Source: Mycolicibacterium peregrinum (GTDB taxonomy: Bacteria > Actinomycetota > Actinomycetes > Mycobacteriales > Mycobacteriaceae). Taken from it: a DNA stretch of 64,000 nucleotides. Positions within the stretch are counted from its first letter, which is position 1, and each line of letters begins with the position of its first letter. Positions 1-8,518 of the stretch are shown here, in pieces. Under the pieces are notes generated by a model. It saw nothing but the letters and a program-made list of their open reading frames with translations, made no database searches and was not told the origin of the DNA. The stretch spans positions 1 to 64,000 of the forward strand of contig NZ_LQPP01000072.1 of the NCBI RefSeq assembly GCF_002102345.1, read 5' to 3'. The translations under genes were made by a program, and so were the position numbers.

Positions 1-19
1 CCGATCGAATTCGAAGCCA

Positions 20-715
20 TCATGACCACACCGGCCAGTCAGGCCGCGTGACCGTAACTGTCACCTGATCGTGCAGCGGACCCCTCGGCACGAGGCCCGC
101 ATCGATATCACTCCAGACATATAGCGCGACCAGATCCACCGCCCGCCGGGAAGCTTCATCGAACGCAATGGCCGTAGCCAGCTCCGAGGAATGCGAACCG
201 TCGATTCCCAGGAGAACAGGCAACCGGGCCGACTCCTCGGCAGGCAGCGCTGCGTCATGAACAACTGCCACCGGTCCGAGGCCATGATGGATCAGCCCGC
301 TACTCACCGAGCCCAGATGCCAGCCGCGACGTTCCGTACGGCCATGGCCGCCAACGACGGTCAACGCAGCATCCCGTGACAACTGGGCAAGAGCCGGCAC
401 GATCCGGTCGTAGAACACCCGCGTACTGATCTCTGGTCGAACCGCGACGCTCGCACTGTCTTCGGCAAGCCTCTTGGCCGCCGCGACTATTCGACGACCG
501 TCGCTCTCGCGGATTTCCAGAACTTCTTCGGGCAGCTTCCCTCCGGGCCATGCCAGAGTCGAAACCGCGACCGGTGTGGGCGGCACGATATGCACGATGA
601 TGAGCGCACGATGACGCAGCACTGCCTCACCGACCGCCCAGCGCACAGCTACTGATGACGAAGGTGACCCGTCGACGCCGACGACGACACTATGGGGCGC
701 AATCCAATCCGGCAT
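20..715 (-). CDS. Universal stress protein, C-terminally truncated
   Basis: Tandem-domain universal stress protein (UspA fold, nucleotide-binding family). The first domain begins VVVGVDGSPSS and carries the glycine-rich loop GGHGR...GSVSSG; the second domain begins LLGIDGSHSSE. The ATG at 715 is preferred because a GGAGG lies 11 nt upstream; a GTG at 727 overlaps that Shine-Dalgarno. The product is 231 residues, against about 295 for the full-length paralogues at 12003 and 20039. After the strand ALYVWSD the expected LAERLAGWQ helix and the second ATP loop are replaced by an unrelated tail (VTVTRPDWPVWS). None of the three reading frames in the last 60 nt before the window edge restores the family sequence, so this looks like deletion or recombination rather than a simple frameshift. 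Function of the remaining part is uncertain. Confidence 0.75.
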   Translation of the reverse strand: MPDWIAPHSVVVGVDGSPSSSVAVRWAVGEAVLRHRALIIVHIVPPTPVAVSTLAWPGGKLPEEVLEIRESDGRRIVAAAKRLAEDSASVAVRPEISTRVFYDRIVPALAQLSRDAALTVVGGHGRTERRGWHLGSVSSGLIHHGLGPVAVVHDAALPAEESARLPVLLGIDGSHSSELATAIAFDEASRRAVDLVALYVWSDIDAGLVPRGPLHDQVTVTVTRPDWPVWS

Positions 716-780
716 CGCAGTTCTCACCTCCGAATCCGACCGCTGTAGTCGACGTTAGAGGCAGAGCCAGGCACGATCAG

Positions 781-794
781 CAGACCTTGGTCCT
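781..794. promoter_or_regulatory. Weak candidate DosR box (divergent promoter)
   Basis: CAGACCTTGGTCCT matches 9 of 14 positions of GGGACTTTTGTCCC, including the central GAC..TT.GTCC. A second degenerate copy (GGGCACTGAGACC on the minus strand) lies near 822-835. Both sit between the divergent USP and membrane-protein genes. The intergenic stretch 728-968 shows nothing else. Confidence 0.3.
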
Positions 795-968
795 GCGCCG
801 GTGGCCGAACGGCCCTTTGGTGGTCTCAGTGCCCAATGGTCTACAGAATCGAAGACGTTGGCCTCTCGGCGACGACGATGGCGGGTGATCGGATAAATCA
901 ACGGGACCATCTGATCTCGCGACACAGCCAGCCGATTCGGCGGGCGAGGTTTTGAACGGAGAACGACC

Positions 969-1433
969 ATGACGACTGCATCTCGACAGGCCACGACCCA
1001 CGCTTTTGCCAGGGTGCTCGGTCCTTTCTTCACCATCGTCTCGGCCACGGTGGTGGCCCGGTCCGCTGATATGCCCAAGCTTCTGGCCGAGTTCGATTCG
1101 AGCGCGGTGTGGCCGTGGGTAACAGGTGCATTCGTTCTGATGACAGGCATCATTGTCATTGCGCTGCACCCGTATTGGCGGGGCGCGCCGGCTGTCATCG
1201 TGTCCTTGTTGGGATGGATCATGGTGGTGCGCGGCATTCTGCTGATGGGGTTTCCGGGCTTCTTCATGTCCATCGCCAACCGGACGATCGGAGCGGAAGG
1301 CGTCTGGCGTGCCGTATTCGCGGTCTTGGTTCTCGTCGGCCTGTACCTCACGTACACCGGCTGGATCGCGCGGGCGAAGCCGTCGGTGTCACCCGGTCAG
1401 AGCCCCGCTCCGGACTTGCCACGGGCTGCCTGA
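969..1433 (+). CDS. Conserved four-helix membrane protein
   Basis: A 154-residue integral membrane protein of unknown function. Four hydrophobic segments are visible: about residues 12-30, 48-66 (WPWVTGAFVLMTGIIVIAL), 72-98 and 112-130, with a short hydrophilic tail of Pro/Ser/Arg. No catalytic motif is recognisable. The ATG has a good Shine-Dalgarno (ACGGAGAACGACC). The gene lies between a truncated universal stress protein and the Rip3-type protease, so a role in the hypoxic response is a guess from context only. Confidence 0.7.
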   Translation: MTTASRQATTHAFARVLGPFFTIVSATVVARSADMPKLLAEFDSSAVWPWVTGAFVLMTGIIVIALHPYWRGAPAVIVSLLGWIMVVRGILLMGFPGFFMSIANRTIGAEGVWRAVFAVLVLVGLYLTYTGWIARAKPSVSPGQSPAPDLPRAA

Positions 1434-1524
1434 TCCCCACCGAGATGTGATGCAAAGGCGTGGTTTTCGTCAATAGTTTCACAAGTCTCTTCGGTGCAGC
1501 GCAGATCTTACGGAGGTATTTCAT

Positions 1525-2673
1525 ATGGGCGGCATTCCTCTGGGTCGAATCGCTGGTTTCTCGGTGCGCGCCAACTGGAGCGTCTTCGTCATCCTCTTGC
1601 TGTTCACATGGAGCCTGGCCTCCACGCTTCCTAACGCCGCCCCCGGGTATCCCATCGCGGCCTACTGGTTGGCTGGCACGTGCGGCGCTCTCGTCCTGCT
1701 GAGTTCGCTGTTGGCCCACGAACTGACGCACGCGGTCTTCGCGAGGCGCGCGGGAGTCGGGGTGCTCGATGTGACACTTTGGCTGTTTGGCGGGGTGACG
1801 CGCCTGGCGGGCGAAGCCAGTACACCCAAAGCTGCTCTTCGTATCGCCGTCTCAGGCCCGCTCACGAGCATGATCCTCGGTGTGGCCTTTGCCACGGCAG
1901 CATACGCACTGCGTGGCGCCGGCGGTCCGCACATTGTTGTCGGCGTGGGATGGTGGCTGGCGGGAATCAACCTTTTGCTCAGCATGTTCAATCTTCTGCC
2001 CGGCGCACCATTGGACGGCGGACGGGTGCTGAAAGCGTTTCTCTGGCAACGCTGTGGAGACCCGATGCGCGCCGGGATCGGTGCGGCACGGGCGGGACGC
2101 GTCCTGGCTGTGATCCTCATCGGGCTCGGGTTGGTGGCGAGCTTGGCCGGTGCTCCGGTCGGTGGCGTGTGGCTCGTACTTGTCGCTTGGTTCATCTATG
2201 GCGCGTCGCTCGATGAAGAGGCTCAGCTGAACGCCCAACAGGCCATCGCTGATGTCTGTGTTCGCGACGTCATGACCGCTTACCCGAACATCGCGCCCTC
2301 CGACGTCACCATCGAGGATTTCATCCAGCGTTATCTGCTCGGTGACCGGCATTCTGCCTATCCGGTCGCTGACGGCCATGGGGAGATCATCGGTTTGATC
2401 ACACTGGCAGAGCTACGGCGTGTGGCTCCGGGCCGGCGCGGGCTGACGCTCGTCCGTGATGCGGCCACACCCATGCCTCAGGTGGTTACCGCCGAACCGG
2501 CAGAGAAGCTCACCGGCCTGCTGGAACGGTTGAGGACCCGCGGCACTTCGCGCGCGCTGATCTTCGATACCGGCCAGCTGGTGGGAATCGTGACCGCCAG
2601 CGATCTCAATCGTTTGATCGATGTCTATCAGTTGGCAACGAATCGGCCATTGCGTCACTCCCCTGCCCGGTGA
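1525..2673 (+). CDS. rip3: Site-2 protease with CBS domains (Rip3-like)
   Basis: Intramembrane zinc metalloprotease of the S2P/M50 family. The zinc motif HELTH is at residues 65-69 in the second hydrophobic segment, and the third ligand Asp164 sits in NLLPGAPLDGG. The membrane part spans about residues 10-235; a C-terminal pair of CBS repeats (about 245-370) begins at VRDVMTAYPN. This architecture and length (382 aa) match mycobacterial Rip3 (Rv2625c), which belongs to the DosR regulon in M. tuberculosis. A strong Shine-Dalgarno (ACGGAGGTATTTCAT) precedes the ATG. CBS domains usually sense adenine nucleotides, so proteolysis tuned to energy state is a reasonable inference; the substrate is unknown. 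Confidence 0.88.
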   Translation: MGGIPLGRIAGFSVRANWSVFVILLLFTWSLASTLPNAAPGYPIAAYWLAGTCGALVLLSSLLAHELTHAVFARRAGVGVLDVTLWLFGGVTRLAGEASTPKAALRIAVSGPLTSMILGVAFATAAYALRGAGGPHIVVGVGWWLAGINLLLSMFNLLPGAPLDGGRVLKAFLWQRCGDPMRAGIGAARAGRVLAVILIGLGLVASLAGAPVGGVWLVLVAWFIYGASLDEEAQLNAQQAIADVCVRDVMTAYPNIAPSDVTIEDFIQRYLLGDRHSAYPVADGHGEIIGLITLAELRRVAPGRRGLTLVRDAATPMPQVVTAEPAEKLTGLLERLRTRGTSRALIFDTGQLVGIVTASDLNRLIDVYQLATNRPLRHSPAR

Positions 2674-2788
2674 AGGACAAATGGCCAGCTAATTCGGAAC
2701 CCGCGAAAATTTGGTGCCCGACGGCAACGTCCGGAATGTCCCAACGGCTCTATCGCCCAAGTCGACATTGTCCTTAGCGTCGTGACTT

Positions 2789-4243
2789 GTGAAGGTGCGT
2801 ACGAGACGGAAAACGTACACAGGCGGCGAAGCTGTTCGACCTCCGGTACCGAATGCAGTTTCTCCGATGGCTCGGTTTGGGCGCGCCCTTGCCGTGTTCG
2901 TCGCCTTCTTCGGGTTGGTGTTTCTGCTGTTCCACGATCACCACCGGGCGAGTTGGGATCCCCATGACCGGTTGGTCTGGTCCCTGTCGGTATTGGGAAT
3001 GGTCGCTTTCATCGCCCGTGGCATCTTCCTCGGACGGCCGGTCACCGTCAGGCATGCTGGGGCCGCTTCGGCGCTCGTGGCCACCGGCATCGGCGCCCAC
3101 ATAGTCTCATTCCCGGTGCTGGGTAATCTGATGATCGCGACCGCTGGTTTGGCACTGATGTGGCCGGAATCTGCGCCGGCGCAACCCTCGGCGTTGCCGC
3201 GAGTCTGGGCTTTGGTCAACCGAACTCATGGCGATCCACTGGCGCCGTTCGCCATGCAACGATCCAAGAGTTACCACTTCAACGCCGACCACACAGCTGT
3301 CATCGCCTATCGGACCAAACTGGGCTTTGCGGTCGTGAGCGGCGACCCGATCGGTGACGCGAGCCGGTTTCGTGAGCTGGTCGCCGACTTCGCCGCGATG
3401 TGTCATCGCCGCGGTTGGCGAGTCGTCGTGTTGGGGTGTAGCCAGAGTCGGCTGAAATTGTGGTGTGCCGCGGGGGGCATCGGAGAATCGTTGCGTCCGA
3501 TACCGATCGGCCGGGATGTGGTGATCAGTGTCGTGGGGTTCCACACCACGGGTCGCGAATTTCGAAATCTACGCCAGGCGGTTCAACGCACCCATAATGC
3601 CGGGATCACCACGGCGGTGATCGCCGAAGCCGATCTCGACCAGGATCTGAGCCGCGAGTTTGCCGAAGTGATCAGGGCGTCGCCTCGAAGTGCGCGAACC
3701 GAACGAGGATTCTCGATGATTCTCGACGGCACACTGCGCGCTGAGTATCCGGGCGTCGAGATCATCTATGCGCGTGATCACGTTGGCCGCATCCAAGGTT
3801 TCCAAAGGTATGCGGTCGCCGGCGCCGGCAGTGACGTCTCCATGGATATCCCTTGGCGTCGCAGTGGCGCACCCAACGGGATCGACGAACGTCTCAGTGT
3901 CGACATGATCAGGTGGTCCGAACAACATGGGGCGCGGCATCTTTCGTTGGCGTTTGCGCCCTTTACAGAGGTCTTCCAGGCAACCGGGCGCAGCCATCGC
4001 AACAGAGCGCTGCGCGGATTGATTCATCTCGGCGACGGACTCATCCCGCTCGAGTCCCTGTACCGATACCTGCGCAAGTTCAATGCCTTCGGGACCCGTC
4101 GCTACGTCTTGCTTGAGTTACGACACGTGGTCCCGGTTTTGTGCGCGTTGTTGATGCTGGAATTCCTGCCTCGCCGACGGTATGTCCCTGACCGCGTACT
4201 AACTGGGCCCAACCAGGTGCCGCTCCCGCCCGAGGTGTCTTAG
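2789..4243 (+). CDS. DUF2156 (MprF/LysX-like) membrane protein
   Basis: A 484-residue protein with several N-terminal membrane helices (about residues 28-125) followed by a cytoplasmic DUF2156 domain, the GNAT-like fold found in aminoacyl-phosphatidylglycerol synthases such as MprF and LysX. Diagnostic stretches are the AVIAYRTK...GDPIGD region, the ERGFSMILDG segment and DIPWRRSGAPNGIDE near the C terminus. There is no tRNA-synthetase domain, so lipid aminoacylation is not assured. The start is uncertain: GTG at 2789 is used, ATG at 2867 is an alternative just before the first helix, and neither has a clear Shine-Dalgarno. The 3' end overlaps the convergent zinc-ribbon gene by 4 nt. A paralogue is cut by the right edge of the window (63439). 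Confidence 0.75.
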   Translation: MKVRTRRKTYTGGEAVRPPVPNAVSPMARFGRALAVFVAFFGLVFLLFHDHHRASWDPHDRLVWSLSVLGMVAFIARGIFLGRPVTVRHAGAASALVATGIGAHIVSFPVLGNLMIATAGLALMWPESAPAQPSALPRVWALVNRTHGDPLAPFAMQRSKSYHFNADHTAVIAYRTKLGFAVVSGDPIGDASRFRELVADFAAMCHRRGWRVVVLGCSQSRLKLWCAAGGIGESLRPIPIGRDVVISVVGFHTTGREFRNLRQAVQRTHNAGITTAVIAEADLDQDLSREFAEVIRASPRSARTERGFSMILDGTLRAEYPGVEIIYARDHVGRIQGFQRYAVAGAGSDVSMDIPWRRSGAPNGIDERLSVDMIRWSEQHGARHLSLAFAPFTEVFQATGRSHRNRALRGLIHLGDGLIPLESLYRYLRKFNAFGTRRYVLLELRHVVPVLCALLMLEFLPRRRYVPDRVLTGPNQVPLPPEVS

Positions 4244-4845
4244 ATGCTGGTGACCGACTGATCGACGATCTCCTGCGCCGCGGCCAGATGCTTGTCGGCC
4301 TGTGCGATGTCGGCTGCGAACTCGCCCCGATAGCTGTTCATCGAACCGGCGGCCGCGGCCAGGCACATGTGGGAGGCCTCGTGTGCATCCTGGGCCGCTG
4401 CTTGGAGTTCGCTGGTCAGTTCCGAGTCAGGCGAAGGAAGTCGGGCGGGAATTCGCACGCCGGCGGTGTCGTGCAGTTGCTGGCATGCCTTCAGTAGCGC
4501 CCCGGCGTCCTGCAACGCGATAGCTTGCTGTGAGTCATGCAGCGCTGCTCGGAATCCGGAGACGTCGTCATGGCTCTGTGCCCACCATTGAGCCACCGCC
4601 GAGGCGGCTGCCTGATCACGCCGGGGCGACGGTTGATCGCCAGCCCCACCCGCGAAGACACTCGCCCCCACCCCAATTCCGGCGAGTAGCACGGCCACAG
4701 CGCCCGCCACCAGCCACCCTTTTCTTCTGGAGCCCGGCCAGAACTTGGCCGGCGAGTCGTCTTCCGGCTCATCAATCGGTGCCCCGCACTCGTTGCAGAA
4801 CTCCCAATGCGCGGGATTGCTGTGGCCGTTCGGGCATGTTGGCAT
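4240..4845 (-). CDS. Zinc-ribbon single-pass membrane protein
   Basis: A 201-residue protein. It has an N-terminal zinc ribbon (Cys4 with CNEC at residues 17-20), an acidic linker, one transmembrane helix (about residues 43-67, GWLVAGAVAVLLAGIGVGAS), then an Ala/Gln/Asp-rich helical domain of about 125 residues predicted outside the membrane. The ATG at 4845 is chosen because the zinc ribbon starts directly there; the in-frame extension to 4950 overlaps the upstream gene. It lies 44 nt downstream of the F420-type reductase gene and is probably co-transcribed with it from the DosR-boxed promoter at 5414. Function unknown. Confidence 0.72.
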   Translation of the reverse strand: MPTCPNGHSNPAHWEFCNECGAPIDEPEDDSPAKFWPGSRRKGWLVAGAVAVLLAGIGVGASVFAGGAGDQPSPRRDQAAASAVAQWWAQSHDDVSGFRAALHDSQQAIALQDAGALLKACQQLHDTAGVRIPARLPSPDSELTSELQAAAQDAHEASHMCLAAAAGSMNSYRGEFAADIAQADKHLAAAQEIVDQSVTSI

Positions 4846-4889
4846 GTCGTTTACTTCGCTTCCAATCGTTTGATATTTGCTTTCGAAAG

Positions 4890-5294
4890 CTATTGATCCA
4901 GGCCCAATTTGACGAATCTGTCGACACCGAGCCGTTCGAACGCGCGACATTGACGCGCCGGCAGCAGCAGTGATGCCTGTGCCAGATCGACGATCTCCGG
5001 ACTGGTCACCTCGTACGTCTCACCCCTGGCGGTAATACCGGCCCGACCGGCCGCCAGGACGTTGCGCAGCCAGTCGGTTCGCGTGCCGTACGGGAGCGGA
5101 AGGAGGAACCCGCCATTGACCTTCTCCGCGACAACCGGTGTGGCGTAGAGCTTTCCCGTCCTTCGGCCGGTATGCCGGACTACCGAGGCATACCAATGTT
5201 TACGGCCGGCCAAGTGCAGCATCACCGGATTGAGCACGTGCTTGTTGAAGGTACGGACCATATTGCGAAATGGGGTCATCGTGTCGTTCGACAT
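4890..5294 (-). CDS. F420-type nitroreductase family protein (Ddn-like)
   Basis: A 134-residue split-beta-barrel protein of the deazaflavin-dependent nitroreductase/quinone reductase family (Ddn, DUF385). Typical features are the N-terminal helix with NKHVLNPVMLHLAGR, the strand pair VVRHTGRRTGKLYATPVVA and the segment GGFLLPLPYGTRTDWLRNVLAAG. Family members reduce quinones or nitro compounds with F420H2; the exact substrate cannot be read from sequence. The gene is divergent from the small ORF at 5488, and the shared intergenic region holds a perfect DosR box, so induction under hypoxia is expected. Confidence 0.85.
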   Translation of the reverse strand: MSNDTMTPFRNMVRTFNKHVLNPVMLHLAGRKHWYASVVRHTGRRTGKLYATPVVAEKVNGGFLLPLPYGTRTDWLRNVLAAGRAGITARGETYEVTSPEIVDLAQASLLLPARQCRAFERLGVDRFVKLGLDQ

Positions 5295-5413
5295 AGCTTG
5301 ATGCTCGCGCTGCGGGCGCGGAAGCCGACAGGGCCGAGCGGGCCGGGTCGGGAGGACTTAAGGCACTGCGCCCGGGTCGCGCAGCTATTTCGGTACGACA
5401 GGCAGCTGTCGAG

Positions 5414-5427
5414 GGGACTTTTGTCCC
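5414..5427. promoter_or_regulatory. Perfect DosR box
   Basis: GGGACTTTTGTCCC, a perfect match to the DosR/DevR core, lies between the Ddn-like gene (-, start 5294) and the small ORF/ACS/PDH operon (+, start 5488), 60 nt upstream of the latter. It could serve both directions. Confidence 0.85.
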
Positions 5428-5487
5428 TAGTCCACAACGATATGGCGGCGAAACGATCATCAGGGAGTTACGTCAAAGGAGGAACAG

Positions 5488-5748
5488 GTGACCGCAGCCG
5501 GCTGTACCGGATTGACCGGACAACAGATCGAAGCCATCGCGCTGGGCTTCCTACGCTCCGAGTTCACTCAACAGAACTACGCAACCTGGTCGATCGACCG
5601 GCGAATCGACGCCTATCTGCTGAGGCGCGGACTCCAAGCGATCATCACGGACGGCTCGGCCCTCGATCGGCTGCTGGAGCGCGTCATGGCCAACATGGGA
5701 CGCGCCCGTCGAGCGGGTTTTCTGAGATCTGGCGAAGCCGCACCGTGA
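5488..5748 (+). CDS. Small hypothetical protein leading the ACS-PDH operon
   Basis: An 86-residue protein rich in Ala, Arg and Leu, predicted helical and soluble. I do not recognise the family. Start GTG at 5488 has a strong Shine-Dalgarno (AAAGGAGGAACAG). The stop overlaps the GTG start of the acyl-CoA synthetase (GTGA at 5745-5748), indicating translational coupling. It is the first gene after a perfect DosR box, so a regulatory or chaperone role for the operon is possible but unsupported by sequence. Confidence 0.72.
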   Translation: MTAAGCTGLTGQQIEAIALGFLRSEFTQQNYATWSIDRRIDAYLLRRGLQAIITDGSALDRLLERVMANMGRARRAGFLRSGEAAP

Positions 5749-7550
5749 CTGTCATCCATCAGGCCCCCACTGATTCGGCCGTTCAGCCGAACCTCACCGA
5801 CTATGACGGCACTCGCGCGAAGTTCAGCTGGTCCGACATACCCAACCTGTGCGATGGCATGGGAGCAGGTCTGTGCAATATCGCTTACGCAGCGGTCGAC
5901 CGGCATCACACAGGCCCGGGGGCCAACACGACCGCGCTGCGCTTTATCGAAAAATCGGGTTGGGACGGCGTGGTTGCCACGCGGGAGCTGAGCTACGCCG
6001 AATTGGGGCGCCTCACGGGGCGTTTCACCAATGTGCTCAGGTCATTGGGTGTCAACCGGGGCGACCGTGTCTTCACACTGATGGGCCGTGTACCGGAGCT
6101 CTACGTCACCGTCCTCGGCGCCCTGCGCAACGGCAACATTGTGTCTCCGCTGTTCGCGGCGTTTGGTCCAGAACCGATCGCCACCCGCATCGGCATCGGT
6201 GAGCCGACGGTCTTGGTCACCACGCGGCAGATCTACCGGCTGAAGATCGCGCCCATCCGCAGTCGACTGTCCTCCGTTCGGCACATCCTCGTGGTCGACA
6301 CCGACGACGGTGGAGAGCCTCCAGGCACCCTGAGCTTCTGGGACTGGATGGCCGCCGCCGACGAGGATGCGCCGATTGCCCGGACGACAGCCGAGGATGA
6401 GGCACTACTGCACTTCACCAGTGGAACGACCGGTACTCCGAAGGGGGCGCTCCACGTTCACGGTGCCGTCGCGATGCACTACGTCACCGGTCTTTATGCG
6501 CTGGATCTCCATCCGGATGACATTTTCTGGTGCACCGCCGATCCCGGCTGGGTCACGGGCACGTCGTACGGGGTGATCGCGCCCCTCTTGCACGGTGTTA
6601 CGTCAATCGTGGACGAAGGGGATTTCGATGCCGAACGCTGGTACCGGGTTTTGCAGTCGCTGAACGTCAACGTCTGGTACACCGCCCCGACCGCGATCCG
6701 GATGCTGATCAAGGCCGGCGCCGACCTTGCACACGGGTACCAGTTCCCAGAATTGCGATTCGTCGCCAGTGTCGGGGAACCGCTCAATGCGGACGCCGTG
6801 TGGTGGGGCAAACAGGCTCTGGGACATCCCATACACGACAATTGGTGGCAGACCGAAACCGGCGGAATCATGATCGCCAATACACCGGCATTCGACATCA
6901 AGCCGGGCTCGATGGGAAGGCCGTTGCCCGGTGTCGACGCGTACGTCGTCAAGCGAAACGCCGATGGTCGCCTCCTGCTCGTCGACAAGCCCGGTGAGGA
7001 GGGCGAGCTCGCACTGAAATCAGGGTGGCCATCGATGTTCCGCGGCTACCTCCACGAAGACGAGCGCTATCGGAAGTGCTTTCACGATGACCTTTATCTG
7101 ACAGGCGATCTCGTCAAAGTTGATACCGACGGCTACTTCTGGTTCATCGCGCGGGTCGATGACGTCATCAAATCCGCGGGACACCTGATCGGGCCCTTCG
7201 AAGTCGAGAATGCACTCACCGACCACCCTGCGGTTGCTGAGGCCGGAGTAATCGGTAAACCGGATCCGATCGTGGGTGAGGTGGTGAAGGCTTTCGTGAC
7301 CCTCAAAGCCGGTTTCGTGGCAAGCGACGACCTCAAGCTCGACATCCTCGGCCACGCCCGCAAGCGACTGGGAGCCACGGTGGCACCCAAGGAGATCGAT
7401 TTCGTCGCTACGCTCCCCCACACCCGCAGCGGGAAGATCATGCGGCGCTTGCTCAAGGCTCGCGAACTTGGGCTGCCTGAGGGCGACGTATCCACTGTCG
7501 AAGCGGACACTGTCGAAGCGGACAGTGATGTCAGGCAGGTGGCACAGTGA
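5745..7550 (+). CDS. Acetyl-CoA synthetase-type AMP-forming acyl-CoA ligase
   Basis: A 601-residue ANL-superfamily ligase that activates acetate or a short acid to acyl-CoA through an acyl-AMP. Visible motifs: A3/P-loop FTSGTTGTPKG, an A5-like region with WWQTETGG, A7/A8 TGDLVKVDTDGYFWFIARVDDVIK, and the C-terminal SGKIMRR, whose lysine is the site acetylated by Pat-type enzymes in Acs. The W-x-T-E-T-G motif and SGK favour acetate or propionate over long chains. The GTG at 5745 overlaps the previous stop. The end overlaps the E1-alpha start (GTGA at 7547). A perfect 15-bp tandem duplication near the 3' end gives a TVEAD repeat. The first gene of a carbon-metabolism operon that appears DosR-controlled. 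Confidence 0.85.
   Translation: MTVIHQAPTDSAVQPNLTDYDGTRAKFSWSDIPNLCDGMGAGLCNIAYAAVDRHHTGPGANTTALRFIEKSGWDGVVATRELSYAELGRLTGRFTNVLRSLGVNRGDRVFTLMGRVPELYVTVLGALRNGNIVSPLFAAFGPEPIATRIGIGEPTVLVTTRQIYRLKIAPIRSRLSSVRHILVVDTDDGGEPPGTLSFWDWMAAADEDAPIARTTAEDEALLHFTSGTTGTPKGALHVHGAVAMHYVTGLYALDLHPDDIFWCTADPGWVTGTSYGVIAPLLHGVTSIVDEGDFDAERWYRVLQSLNVNVWYTAPTAIRMLIKAGADLAHGYQFPELRFVASVGEPLNADAVWWGKQALGHPIHDNWWQTETGGIMIANTPAFDIKPGSMGRPLPGVDAYVVKRNADGRLLLVDKPGEEGELALKSGWPSMFRGYLHEDERYRKCFHDDLYLTGDLVKVDTDGYFWFIARVDDVIKSAGHLIGPFEVENALTDHPAVAEAGVIGKPDPIVGEVVKAFVTLKAGFVASDDLKLDILGHARKRLGATVAPKEIDFVATLPHTRSGKIMRRLLKARELGLPEGDVSTVEADTVEADSDVRQVAQ
7494..7523 (+). repeat. 15-bp perfect tandem duplication
   Basis: ACTGTCGAAGCGGAC is present twice head-to-tail (7494-7508 and 7509-7523) inside the last codons of the acyl-CoA ligase, encoding a duplicated TVEAD. 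It is in frame and lies after the conserved SGK region, so it should be tolerated. Confidence 0.9.
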
Positions 7551-8518
7551 CCGATCATGCGCTGACCCAGGAGCTGCTGTCCGACATGATACGGGTTCGC
7601 CGCATGGAGGAGAAATGCGCAGAGCTATACGGGCAAGCAAAGATTCGCGGGTTTCTTCACCTCTACGTCGGCCAGGAGGCGGTTGCGGCGGGATCGCTTC
7701 GAGCCCTTGCCGAGGGTGATGCGATCGTCGCGACTTACCGCGAGCATGCTCACGCATTGTTGTGGGGTATCCCCATGAAATCGATCATGGCCGAGATGTT
7801 CGGCAAGCAGGAAGGATGCTCGCGTGGCAGAGGCGGATCCATGCACCTGTTCGACGCGGCGACGCGCTTCTACGGCGGCAATGCCATCGTCGCCGGCGGA
7901 CTACCACTCGCCACCGGCTTGGCCCTCGCCGACAGGCATCTCGGTGAAACGCATCTGACGGCATGCTATTTCGGTGACGGTGCGGTCGCCGAGGGCGCAT
8001 TTCACGAGTCGCTGAACATGGCGGCGTTGTGGCATCTGCCAGTGCTGTTCTGTTGTGAGAACAATCTTTACGCGATGGGCACACGGCTGGACCGCGCTCA
8101 GTCGCAGACTGACCTCACCGTCAAAGCAGCCTCGTACAACATCCCTACGCTGTCGGTCGACGGCATGGACGTTCTGGCGTGCCTCAGCGCCACTCAACAG
8201 GGCTCCGCAGACATCCACGCACGCGGCGGCCCCTTCTTCATCGAGTTCCGCACGTATCGTTTCCGCGCGCATTCGATGTTCGATCCGGAGCTCTACCGCG
8301 ACAAGGCCGAAGTCGAACGGTGGCGTGAGCGCGACCCGATTGCGGCGTTTCGAGACCAGTGTGTCCGCGACGGCATCCTGACACCCGGCGAGGTGGCGGC
8401 CATCGAGACAGCCGCCGATCGCGAGGTGGAGGAGGCGGTGGCCTACGCGGACGCCGGAACGTGGGAAAGCGTCGAGGATCTGGAACGTGACGTCTACACG
8501 CCGGGGAGCGTCGCATGA
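7547..8518 (+). CDS. pdhA: 2-oxoacid dehydrogenase E1 component, alpha subunit
   Basis: A 323-residue thiamine-diphosphate enzyme subunit of the pyruvate/acetoin/branched-chain dehydrogenase E1-alpha family. The ThDP/Mg motif runs GDGAVAEGAFHESLN...CENN (about residues 144-175), with the family HLYVGQEAVAAG segment near the N terminus and FRAHSMFDPELYR near the phosphorylation-loop region. Together with the next gene it would form an alpha2beta2 decarboxylase. The substrate could be pyruvate, acetoin or another 2-oxoacid; sequence alone does not decide. GTG start overlaps the ligase stop, and its own stop overlaps the E1-beta ATG (ATGA at 8515). Confidence 0.9.
   Translation: MTDHALTQELLSDMIRVRRMEEKCAELYGQAKIRGFLHLYVGQEAVAAGSLRALAEGDAIVATYREHAHALLWGIPMKSIMAEMFGKQEGCSRGRGGSMHLFDAATRFYGGNAIVAGGLPLATGLALADRHLGETHLTACYFGDGAVAEGAFHESLNMAALWHLPVLFCCENNLYAMGTRLDRAQSQTDLTVKAASYNIPTLSVDGMDVLACLSATQQGSADIHARGGPFFIEFRTYRFRAHSMFDPELYRDKAEVERWRERDPIAAFRDQCVRDGILTPGEVAAIETAADREVEEAVAYADAGTWESVEDLERDVYTPGSVA

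Noticed and set aside
2725..2750. DosR box before the DUF2156 gene (TGTCCC half-site)
   Set aside because: Only the right half matches; the left half has no GGGAC.
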